From Streptomyces graminilatus (lineage in GTDB: Bacteria; Actinomycetota; Actinomycetes; Streptomycetales; Streptomycetaceae): DNA of 46,132 nucleotides. The notes under the pieces are model-generated. The model had not been told where the DNA came from, ran no database searches, and was given only the letters and a program-made list of their open reading frames with translations. A program made the translations under genes and the position numbers. This document shows positions 40,441-46,132 of the stretch, in pieces (within the stretch, counting starts at the first letter, position 1; each line of letters opens with the position of its first letter). The DNA is taken from positions 1 through 46,132 of the forward strand of contig NZ_LIQQ01000209.1 of assembly GCF_001418565.1 (NCBI RefSeq), written 5' to 3'.

Positions 40441-40764
40441 GTGATCAGCATCAACACCAGCTCAGTCCGCACGGTCGACATGACCGATCTCTCGACCGTC
40501 TCCCTGTGCATGCTCGGCGTCTCGAACCTGGGCACCGGTCTGTCCGGCATTCCTGCCGTCCGGCCGGCGTCCTCGCTGCCTCTCGCGGGTCTCCCTGTCC
40601 GTGAGCGCAATGAGCGACCGAGCAAGGCACTGGAAGCAGGAGCAGTAGAGGCGAAGGCCCCGGCCTATGCCTTTGCGGCCGGTGCCGGATCCCTGAAGCA
40701 GACGACGCAGCACCACACGATGTGGGCCTTCCGTGGGCCAGAACCCTGGAGTGATCCAGCCTGA
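40441..40764 (+). CDS. Upstream ORF in the wblC leader (107 aa)
   Basis: GTG 40441 has an excellent GAGAGGAGG ribosome binding site 8 nt upstream. The frame (starts MISINTSSVRTVDMTDL) ends at 40764, 22 nt before the attenuator stem. Its 3' half uses unusually many GCA, GAA, GTA and CCT codons, a different bias from its neighbours, suggesting selection on RNA rather than protein. It has no recognisable domain. The whiB7/wblC mRNAs of actinobacteria are known to be controlled by translation of an upstream ORF; impaired ribosomes prevent terminator formation. I assign this role by position. The uORF is longer than the mycobacterial ones. Confidence 0.65.
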   Translation: MISINTSSVRTVDMTDLSTVSLCMLGVSNLGTGLSGIPAVRPASSLPLAGLPVRERNERPSKALEAGAVEAKAPAYAFAAGAGSLKQTTQHHTMWAFRGPEPWSDPA

Positions 40765-40785
40765 TCGATCAGGCCGGCGCCTTCA

Positions 40786-40827
40786 GGGCCGCGGAACCCC
40801 ATCCGGGATCCGCGGCCCTTCTGTTTT
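40786..40827 (+). terminator. Intrinsic attenuator of wblC
   Basis: GGGCCGCGGA (40786-40795) pairs perfectly with 40809-40818, with an extra CCC/GGG pairing inside. TTCTGTTTT follows directly (40819-40827). This is the only stem in the window with a T-rich tail. Competing stems lie just upstream: CTGGA-GTGA-TCCAG (40746-40759) and the palindrome CCTGATCGATCAGG (40760-40773), which spans the uORF stop codon. Confidence 0.8.
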
Positions 40828-40894
40828 CCCCGAACGGGGACAACGGAGCGAAGGGGCCTCGGGACAAGAGAAAACCCGCCGGTACCAGCCGCAC

Positions 40895-40912
40895 CCGGCC
40901 CAACAGGGCCGG
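40895..40912 (+). promoter_or_regulatory. Hairpin near the wblC ribosome binding site
   Basis: CCGGCCC-AACA-GGGCCGG forms a 7-bp stem about 8 nt before the GAGGA ribosome binding site of wblC. A smaller CCCCG-AA-CGGGG stem is at 40828-40839, directly after the attenuator. They may tune translation or mRNA stability. Confidence 0.45.
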
Positions 40913-40937
40913 AACGACCAGACGAGGAAAACGACCC

Positions 40938-41306
40938 GTGCAACTCGAAGCGCACGCCCCGTCAGTACCGCCTTCCGAAACGATCCCCCCGCCCGGCCTC
41001 ACGGAGGACTCCACCTTGATCCCCCTCACCGCGCTCACCGCGCTCGACGACGCCATCGAGAACCTCGGCGTACCCGTCCCCTGCCGCTCCTACGACCCGG
41101 AGGTCTTCTTCGCCGAGTCGCCGGCCGACGTCGAGTACGCCAAGTCCCTCTGCCGTACCTGCCCGCTGATGGAAGCCTGCCTCGCCGGCGCCAAGGAGCG
41201 GCGCGAGCCGTGGGGCGTCTGGGGCGGCGAACTGTTCGTCCAGGGTGTCGTCGTGGCCCGCAAGCGGCCCCGTGGCCGTCCGCGCAAGAACCCGGTCACA
41301 GCATGA
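40938..41306 (+). CDS. wblC: WblC (WhiB7) Fe-S transcription factor
   Basis: A 122-residue WhiB-family protein. The four Fe-S ligands are Cys49, Cys72, Cys75 and Cys81 (spacing C-x22-C-x2-C-x5-C), followed by EPWGVWGG and a C-terminal AT-hook RGRPRKN. It binds the primary sigma factor and activates intrinsic antibiotic resistance genes when translation is inhibited. The start is GTG 40938 with GAGGA upstream. Its mRNA leader carries a uORF and an intrinsic attenuator. The stop overlaps the next gene (ATGA). Confidence 0.95.
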   Translation: MQLEAHAPSVPPSETIPPPGLTEDSTLIPLTALTALDDAIENLGVPVPCRSYDPEVFFAESPADVEYAKSLCRTCPLMEACLAGAKERREPWGVWGGELFVQGVVVARKRPRGRPRKNPVTA

Positions 41307-41626
41307 ACATCACAGGAACGATCGACCGCCCCGTCACGCACGACCCCAAGAAGCAGGCCCCGATGACGCCGACCACCAGCGAGCCCGTCGGCTCCGCGAC
41401 CCCGGACTTCACCACCACCGGTGCGAACGACTCGCGCCAGAACAGGACCCGAGAGATGCAACTCATCCCAGAAGCCCTGGCTCGTGCGCATATGCACGAC
41501 CGCCTCCAGGAGGCCGAGCAGGACCGCCGCGCGTACCGCGTGGTGGCCGCCCGTCGCCTCCAGCGCCGAGCCGAGCGCGCCTCGCAGCGTGCCCGCCGTG
41601 CGCTCGCCCTGGCGGTCATGCAGTAA
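41303..41626 (+). CDS. Small hypothetical protein coupled to wblC
   Basis: A 107-residue protein whose ATG overlaps the wblC stop (ATGA). The N-terminal half is polar (Thr/Pro/Asn). The C-terminal half (~55-107) is a strongly basic helix with many Arg and Ala (HDRLQEAEQDRRAYRVVAAR, then RRAERASQRARRALA). It has no known domain. It could bind nucleic acid or the ribosome. Translational coupling to wblC means it is made in the same stress response; a 20-bp terminator follows. Confidence 0.75.
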   Translation: MNITGTIDRPVTHDPKKQAPMTPTTSEPVGSATPDFTTTGANDSRQNRTREMQLIPEALARAHMHDRLQEAEQDRRAYRVVAARRLQRRAERASQRARRALALAVMQ

Positions 41627-41661
41627 CGAGCCCGACAACTCGGCAGCAACAGCAGCCTCAT

Positions 41662-41705
41662 CCCCTCGGGGGCCGGTCCGTCCGAACGGACCGGCCCCCG
41701 AGGGG
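41662..41705. terminator. 20-bp perfect stem-loop terminator
   Basis: Arms 41662-41681 and 41686-41705 pair over 20 bp with a CCGA loop, the longest perfect stem here together with that at 4867-4909. It lies between the wblC operon and the converging ABC1 kinase gene and works in both directions. Confidence 0.88.
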
Positions 41706-41731
41706 CGTTGTGCCCCGGTGGAGAATGCGGC

Positions 41732-43096
41732 TCACGCCTCGGCAGCCGCGGCCTCCTCCTCGGCCTCCGGCAGGAACCCCGGCAGCCACTCCTCCAGTTC
41801 CGCACGCATACGGACCGTCGCCCCCAGTTGGCACAGGACACCGATGGTGCTCAAGGTCACCCGGTGTATCAGCAGATACGACGGGGGCAGATTGAGGCGC
41901 TTGCCCAACTGATGGGCGGGGGAACGCGGGTCGGCTATGCGGGCCGCCTGACCGCGCATCCAGCCCCGGGTGAAGGTGAACTCCTCCGCCTGGGCCGGTT
42001 CGATGATCGGCAGGAGGTAGTCGAGCACCGCGTCGGGGTCCAGGTCGATCGAGTCCTTGACGAAACCCTCCGCGCACAGGGCCTCGTAGACCGCCTCGGC
42101 CTGACCGTCCAGGGTCAGCCGCAGCGAGTCGCCGATCGTCGCGGGCAGCCCGCCCGGGAGACGGTCGACCGTGCCGAAGTCCAGCACACCCAGTCGCCAG
42201 TCGCCCTTGCCGGCCGGACCGCCGGGCAGCAGGCGGAAGTTGCCCGGGTGCGGGTCGGCGTGCAGGAGACCGGTGCGCGCGGGGCCCGAGAAGAGGAACC
42301 GGGCCAGCAACTGGCCCGCGCGGTCGCGCTGCTCCTTCGTGCCGCTGGTGATCACCTCCGACATCGGTATGCCGTCGATCCACTCCGTCACCAAGACCTG
42401 CTCGCACTGGCGGACGACGGCCGGAACCACGACATCCGGATCGTCCGTGAACTCCTCCGCGTGGGCCTGCTGGGCCTGCGCCTCCAAGCCGTAGTCGAGT
42501 TCCTCCGAGACGCGGTCCCGCAGTTCGGTGATGAGTGGCTTGATGTCCATCCCGGGGATGAGCGGCCCCAACAGACGGGCGAAGCGGCTGAGCTGGGTCA
42601 GGTCGGAGAGCAGCGCCTCGCCGGCGCCCGGATACTGCACCTTGACCGCGACCTCGCGTCCGTCGTGCCACCGTCCCCGGTGCACCTGGCCGATCGAGGC
42701 CGCGGCGGACGGCTGGTCCTCGAACTCCAGGAACAGGTCCTGCCAGTCCGCGCCGAGCCGCGCCGCGAGTACCGAGTGCACCGTGCGGGTCGGCATCGGC
42801 GGGGCCGCTTCCTGGAGCTTCGTCAGCGCCGCGCGGTAGGGGCCCGCGACCTCCTCGGGCAGGGCCGACTCGAAGACGGACAGGGCCTGCCCGAACTTCA
42901 TCGCGCCGCCCTTGAGCTCGCCGAGCACCTTGAACAACTGTTCCGCCGTGCGCTGTTGCAGTTCGCGGCCGACGATGTCCGCCGACTCGCCGACGATCCG
43001 TTTGCCGAGTCCCCAGGTCGCCCGCCCGGCCATGCCGAGCGGGAGCGCGGCGAGCTTGGCGGTACGGGTGACCGCCTTCCGGGGAAGATCAGACAT
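41732..43096 (-). CDS. ABC1/UbiB-family atypical kinase
   Basis: A 454-residue ABC1 (ADCK/UbiB) family protein. The KxGQ-type motif is GAMKFGQALS (~58), followed by ALPEEV, the Ala-rich loop SAAASIGQVHRG (~130) and VAVKVQYPG with the ATP lysine. The catalytic region reads LLHADPHPGNF and LDFGTV (DFG). The family supports quinone or lipid metabolism; the actinobacterial members next to whiB7 (Rv3197, from memory) have been linked to ATPase activity and macrolide resistance. ATG 43096 has GGAGGG upstream. It overlaps the end of the ThiF-like gene by 8 nt, so the two are coupled. The C-terminus is acidic (EAEEEAAAAEA). Confidence 0.92.
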   Translation of the reverse strand: MSDLPRKAVTRTAKLAALPLGMAGRATWGLGKRIVGESADIVGRELQQRTAEQLFKVLGELKGGAMKFGQALSVFESALPEEVAGPYRAALTKLQEAAPPMPTRTVHSVLAARLGADWQDLFLEFEDQPSAAASIGQVHRGRWHDGREVAVKVQYPGAGEALLSDLTQLSRFARLLGPLIPGMDIKPLITELRDRVSEELDYGLEAQAQQAHAEEFTDDPDVVVPAVVRQCEQVLVTEWIDGIPMSEVITSGTKEQRDRAGQLLARFLFSGPARTGLLHADPHPGNFRLLPGGPAGKGDWRLGVLDFGTVDRLPGGLPATIGDSLRLTLDGQAEAVYEALCAEGFVKDSIDLDPDAVLDYLLPIIEPAQAEEFTFTRGWMRGQAARIADPRSPAHQLGKRLNLPPSYLLIHRVTLSTIGVLCQLGATVRMRAELEEWLPGFLPEAEEEAAAAEA

Positions 43097-44414
43097 GAGC
43101 CCTCCAAGTTCCGGACAGCCGCGCCGCGTGTGCCTTACGGCGTAACCCCGTCGACGGCCGTTGCTCCGCCATTGTCTCGCGCGACTCCCCGTCCTCCGAG
43201 GTGTGTGCCACGTTCTTACTCTTCTCCTCTGCGCCGCACGGGCATGCGGGATGAGCCCAGACCGGGCGGGCGTGCCAGTCGAGCCCGGGCACGGAGACCT
43301 CCCAGCGCGCTCCCGCGCTGGACGGCGTCCCGCCGTCCAGGAAGGCGAGCGCATGGCTCGCGGTCAGGCCCGCGACCGTCGTCGCCAGGGCCAGGTCACA
43401 GGCCCTGACCTGGCGCGGACGTGCGCAACGCCACTGCGCCACCAGACGCGGCCAGGCGGGGTCCCGCTCGACGCGCCACCGGTCCAGACAGCCGGCGCAG
43501 GCCGTCTCGCCCGGCAGGACCAGCGGGCCCACGACGCCGGTTCCCTCCACCACGCCCGCGTACAGATGAGGTGTGCCAGAGGTCACGAGTGGTTCCGCTG
43601 CCGCCGGGTCGGGGGCGTGCACGGCGAGGTCGTCGCGCGGGGCGAGGATCACCAGGGAGAGCCCGGGGGAGTGTTCGCCGGGCGGCGACTGGGCGGCCGT
43701 ACGCCGTGGTGGGCGGTCCGGGGCCGCCCGGCGGGCAGCGCGCCGTGCGGACTCGTCCCGGCGTTCGCCGACGGACTCGGCGGGCAGGCCACCCGGCGCG
43801 ACGTCCCAAGGCTCGACCACGCCTCCGTCACGCACATCGACGTGACCCACCCCCGCACCCGCCAGCAGTGAAGCCACCACCGCGCCCACCCGGCCCGCGC
43901 CCCGGACCTGCACGCGCAGCGACCTGCGTGCCGCCAGCCGTGCCATCGCCTCGCCCGGCGCCCGGGCGACCACGGAGAGGGACGCGAGATCGGGAGCCAG
44001 CCGCTCCAGAACCCTCGTCCTGCCGCGCAGCGTTTCGACGGCAGGGCCGCCGCCCGTCGCGTCGTCGAGGAGGCCCGCCTCGCCCAGCCGCTCCACCAGT
44101 GCGTCGACATGGGCGGCCGGCAGGTCCATGCGGTGCGCCTCCTCGTGAAGGCGTGGCAGTCCGCGCGTCCCGTCGAGCAGGCCCAGAAAGCTGCCTGTTG
44201 CCGTGTCCATCGGGCCGAGTGTCATCGCGTGGGCGGGGGTCATCCCGAACTGCACGGTGTTCAGGTCCCGCCAGCCGCTGCGCAGCGCGCTCTTCATCAT
44301 CGGGTGGCTGACACGCGGGCGGTTCGGCTCTGTACGGCTTGCCTTCGGCGGCGCTGCGACAGCCGGATCCGACGCGGGTGCAGGTGCAGGTGCAGGTGTG
44401 GTGGTCGATCGCAT
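43089..44414 (-). CDS. ThiF/E1-like protein, degenerate, coupled to ABC1 kinase
   Basis: A 441-residue protein. The N-terminus has TPAPAPAPAS repeats, followed by a winged-helix-like region (~45-120). From ~165 a Rossmann segment RVQVRGAGRVGAVVASLLAG is followed by VGHVDVRDGGVVEPWDV, as in ThiF/MoeB proteins, but the Arg finger and catalytic Lys region are not recognisable. Cysteine pairs CAGC (~317) and CPCG near the C-terminus may bind zinc. It resembles TOMM-type E1/ocin-ThiF proteins loosely; no precursor peptide gene is seen. The start is taken as ATG 44414. It overlaps the ABC1 kinase start by 8 nt. Confidence 0.72.
   Translation of the reverse strand: MRSTTTPAPAPAPASDPAVAAPPKASRTEPNRPRVSHPMMKSALRSGWRDLNTVQFGMTPAHAMTLGPMDTATGSFLGLLDGTRGLPRLHEEAHRMDLPAAHVDALVERLGEAGLLDDATGGGPAVETLRGRTRVLERLAPDLASLSVVARAPGEAMARLAARRSLRVQVRGAGRVGAVVASLLAGAGVGHVDVRDGGVVEPWDVAPGGLPAESVGERRDESARRAARRAAPDRPPRRTAAQSPPGEHSPGLSLVILAPRDDLAVHAPDPAAAEPLVTSGTPHLYAGVVEGTGVVGPLVLPGETACAGCLDRWRVERDPAWPRLVAQWRCARPRQVRACDLALATTVAGLTASHALAFLDGGTPSSAGARWEVSVPGLDWHARPVWAHPACPCGAEEKSKNVAHTSEDGESRETMAEQRPSTGLRRKAHAARLSGTWRAHV
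44381..44398 (-). repeat. Hexanucleotide repeat encoding Ala-Pro in the ThiF-like protein
   Basis: CAGGTG occurs three times in tandem (with a related GCGGGTG before it) and encodes the Pro-Ala repeat just after the start codon. Copy-number change keeps the frame. Confidence 0.8.
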
Positions 44415-44630
44415 GGCAGGCCCCCGTAGCCAGAGTGATTCCCCGTGGAAAGTCCTTGTTTGCCGGTGGATGTCATCGCTCGTCCGCCGACGAATGCCAG
44501 CATGCCCGGTCCGCTCATCGGCCGTCGAAAGTTGTCCACAGGCGGTGGGTATTCGTCGCACTAATCAAGCGCATGGTGGGGATCGCCGCCGAACCGTGCC
44601 GGAGTCAAGACTTCCCCCGTGCACAGCGGG

Positions 44631-44636
44631 TAACGT
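44631..44636 (+). promoter_or_regulatory. Putative -10 box of the YgjP-type gene
   Basis: TAACGT lies 12 nt before the GTG at 44643 with no clear ribosome binding site between. It suits a leaderless transcript. The rest of the 228-bp divergent region (44415-44642) shows no gene and must also hold the ThiF-like promoter. Confidence 0.35.
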
Positions 44637-44642
44637 CGTGGC

Positions 44643-45245
44643 GTGCCCGCCGACCCACTGCACCGCGCCGGAAACCCACAGCGCAGTACGACGAGCCAGC
44701 CGCCGAGCGGCTCGGGGGCGAGCGCGATCGAGGTCCGCAGAAGCGCCCGGCGACGCCGGACGGTCTCCGCGTACCGCGAGGGCGATCGCACCGTCGTGCT
44801 CATCCCCGCCCGGATGTCCGAGGCCGAGGAGCAGCGCTGGGTGACCGTCATGCTCGACAAACTGGCCGCCCAGGAGAGCAAGAACAAACGGGTGCCCGGA
44901 GACAGCGAGCTGGCCGAGCGCGCGGAGCAGTTGTCGGCCCAGTACTTCGACGGCCGCGCCCGTCCGGCCTCGGTGCGCTGGGTCACCAACCAGAACACAC
45001 GCTGGGGCTCCTGCACCCCGGCCGAGGGCAGTATCCGCCTGTCGCACCGGCTCCAGGGCATGCCCGAGTACGTCGTCGACTACGTGCTCCTGCATGAGCT
45101 GGCGCACCTGCTGGTGCCCGGTCACGGGCCCCGTTTCTGGCGGCTGCTGGACGCGTATCCACGGACCGAACGGGCCCGTGGCTATCTCGAAGGAGTGGTC
45201 GCCGCCGAGCGGTTGCCGCATCCGCCCTCCGCGCGCGGGGAGTGA
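44643..45245 (+). CDS. YgjP/SprT-like M48-type metallopeptidase
   Basis: A 200-residue protein. The zinc motif is HELAH (His151, Glu152, His155) followed by GHGPRFW (His161 as third ligand). Upstream, RWGSCTPAEGSIRLSHRL is the conserved segment of the YgjP (DUF45) family. The N-terminal 40 residues are polar and basic. It is probably cytosolic; substrate unknown. GTG 44643 is taken as start; in-frame alternatives a few codons later cannot be excluded. Confidence 0.87.
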   Translation: MPADPLHRAGNPQRSTTSQPPSGSGASAIEVRRSARRRRTVSAYREGDRTVVLIPARMSEAEEQRWVTVMLDKLAAQESKNKRVPGDSELAERAEQLSAQYFDGRARPASVRWVTNQNTRWGSCTPAEGSIRLSHRLQGMPEYVVDYVLLHELAHLLVPGHGPRFWRLLDAYPRTERARGYLEGVVAAERLPHPPSARGE

Positions 45246-45283
45246 TCTCCGTGCCCCACGCGCGCGGTGGTGCCCGGGTGTTC

Positions 45284-45302
45284 TGTACCGGGTTTGTACC
45301 GG
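45284..45302 (+). promoter_or_regulatory. Direct repeat upstream of the TerD-domain gene
   Basis: TGTACCGG occurs twice, at 45284-45291 and 45295-45302, 11 bp apart (one helical turn). The second copy overlaps a TTGTAC that could act as -35. It may be an operator. The promoter itself is not certain; TTTAGC and TAGCCT (45329-45334) are candidate -10s. Confidence 0.4.
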
Positions 45303-45378
45303 CTCCGGCCGCGTCCGGATTTAGCCGTTAGCCTGACCCGACGCATTCGGCATTCGGGATGGGGGACGGGCGGTACGC

Positions 45379-46132
45379 ATGGCCAGGGAATTCCAACGCG
45401 GCCACAAGGCCAGGATCAGTGATCTCACAGCGGGCACGGATCTGTACGTGGGTGTGCAGATCTCCGGACCGGGACTGAGCTTCGACATCAGTTGCTTCGG
45501 CCTCGACGCCGACGAGCGGCTCTCGGACGACCGGTACTTCGTCTTCTTCAACCAGCCGAAGTCGCCCGAGGAGTCCATCCAGATCCTGGGCGCCCAGGCG
45601 GGCGACACGGAGTCCTTCCGGGTCACGCTCGACCGGATCCCGCCGCAGATCCAGAAACTCTCGTTCACGGCCACGATCGACGGCGCCGGGCAGATGTCGC
45701 AGGTCGGCCCCGGATACATCCGTGTCGTCGCCGGCGGCGAGGAGGTGGCCCGCTACTCCTTCAACGGCTCGGAGTTCACCACCGAGCGCGCCGTGATGCT
45801 GGGCGACTTCTACCTGAAGGACGTGTGGCGGTTCGCCGCGGTCGGACAGGGTTTCGACGGCGGGCTGGAAGCGCTGCTGAAGAACTTCGGCGGGGAGGTC
45901 GCCGAGGAGGAGACGCCCGCTCCGCAGCAGGCGCCGGCCGCTGCCGCGCCCGGCTTCGCGCCGCCCGCGTTCGGCGCCCCGGCGCCCGCCCCGGCCGCTC
46001 CGCAGCCCGCCGCCCAGGGTTTCGCGCCCCCTCCGGGAGCCGTCGCACCCCCGGCGCCGGCCCCCGCGCCGTCGATGCACGCGGCCCCCAACCTCGTCCC
46101 GCCCCTGACACCGCCCGTCGGCGCCCAGGTGC
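45379..46132 (+). CDS. TerD-domain protein, 3' end outside the window
   Basis: The frame is open to the window edge (251 codons visible). Residues 1-180 form a TerD domain: LTAGTDLYVGVQISGPGLSF, DERLSDDRYFVFFNQPKSPE, then GEEVARYSFNGSEFTTERAV and LGDFYLKDVWRFAAVGQGF. The acidic residues around DADERLSDD match the Ca-binding part of TerD. A Pro/Ala-rich linker (GFAPPAFGAPAPAPAAPQ and similar) follows from ~185. In related Streptomyces proteins a second domain (AIM24-like, from memory) follows such a linker, but this cannot be seen here. TerD proteins act in tellurite, stress and developmental responses. The start ATG 45379 has only GGGGACGGG upstream. Confidence 0.9.
   Translation, partial: MAREFQRGHKARISDLTAGTDLYVGVQISGPGLSFDISCFGLDADERLSDDRYFVFFNQPKSPEESIQILGAQAGDTESFRVTLDRIPPQIQKLSFTATIDGAGQMSQVGPGYIRVVAGGEEVARYSFNGSEFTTERAVMLGDFYLKDVWRFAAVGQGFDGGLEALLKNFGGEVAEEETPAPQQAPAAAAPGFAPPAFGAPAPAPAAPQPAAQGFAPPPGAVAPPAPAPAPSMHAAPNLVPPLTPPVGAQV

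Noticed and set aside
1..46132. CRISPR arrays, tRNA/rRNA genes, IS elements, attachment sites
   Set aside because: I saw no regularly spaced repeats with unique spacers, no tRNA-like cloverleaf, no transposase motif and no integrase.

Overview
The window is chromosomal DNA from a Streptomyces or very close relative. GC is very high, third codon positions are almost always G or C, GTG starts are common, ATGA stop/start overlaps are frequent, and the protein families are typical (WblC, TerD, PelF-like glycosyltransferase, SlpD/E-type proteases, AdnAB). I see no tRNA or rRNA gene, insertion sequence, phage gene or CRISPR array. It reads as core chromosome with a few genus-specific modules.

Layout. 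(1) 1-8.9 kb: a DEAD-box RNA helicase with a very long basic repeat tail (minus), a ferritin-like MiaE-type protein (plus), a small membrane protein, a DUF3107 protein, a TetR regulator and a small acidic protein (all minus), then an alpha/beta hydrolase plus a DUF3152 metzincin-like membrane protein (plus). (2) 8.9-14.8 kb: a peptide-type ABC importer operon (lipoprotein, two permeases, fused double ATPase). It is preceded by a 30-codon cysteine-containing leader peptide that appears to be read from a leaderless transcript. (3) 14.9-19.8 kb: a compact cassette of PelF-like glycosyltransferase, polytopic membrane protein, 17-codon mini-ORF, NAD-dependent epimerase and spherulin-4-type glycosidase. 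This is my main candidate for an undescribed exopolysaccharide system. (4) 19.8-27.1 kb: MoeZ (sulfur carrier activation), then on minus two paralogous tripeptidyl-aminopeptidase-like lipoproteins and a membrane protein that fuses a degenerate kinase to an LPG-synthase/flippase-like domain. (5) 27.3-40.3 kb: a genome-maintenance and redox block: alkyltransferase-like protein, AdnA, AdnB, an M20 peptidase, NudC, mycoredoxin and UvrD2. (6) 40.3-43.1 kb: wblC (whiB7) with an autoregulation-type promoter, an upstream ORF and an intrinsic attenuator, a small partner gene and an ABC1-family kinase. (7) 43.1 kb to the end: a ThiF-like protein coupled to the kinase, a YgjP-type metallopeptidase, and the start of a TerD-domain gene cut by the window edge.

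From memory of the Mycobacterium tuberculosis map, the backbone (helicase, ferritin-like protein, DUF3107, TetR, DUF3152, MoeZ, ATL, AdnA, AdnB, NudC, Mrx1, UvrD2, WhiB7, ABC1 kinase) is roughly collinear with Rv3211 down to Rv3197. The ABC importer, the polysaccharide cassette and the protease/flippase genes look like modules inserted into it.

Regulation. The ATL gene, adnB and the M20 peptidase each have a candidate RecA-NDp-type (PafBC) DNA-damage promoter, in all three cases exactly 13 nt from -10 start to start codon, implying leaderless damage-induced mRNAs. Gene ends are marked by long GC-rich stem-loops without U tracts, except the wblC attenuator, which has a T-rich tail. All functional calls come from reading the sequence and knowledge of the families; no database search was run.
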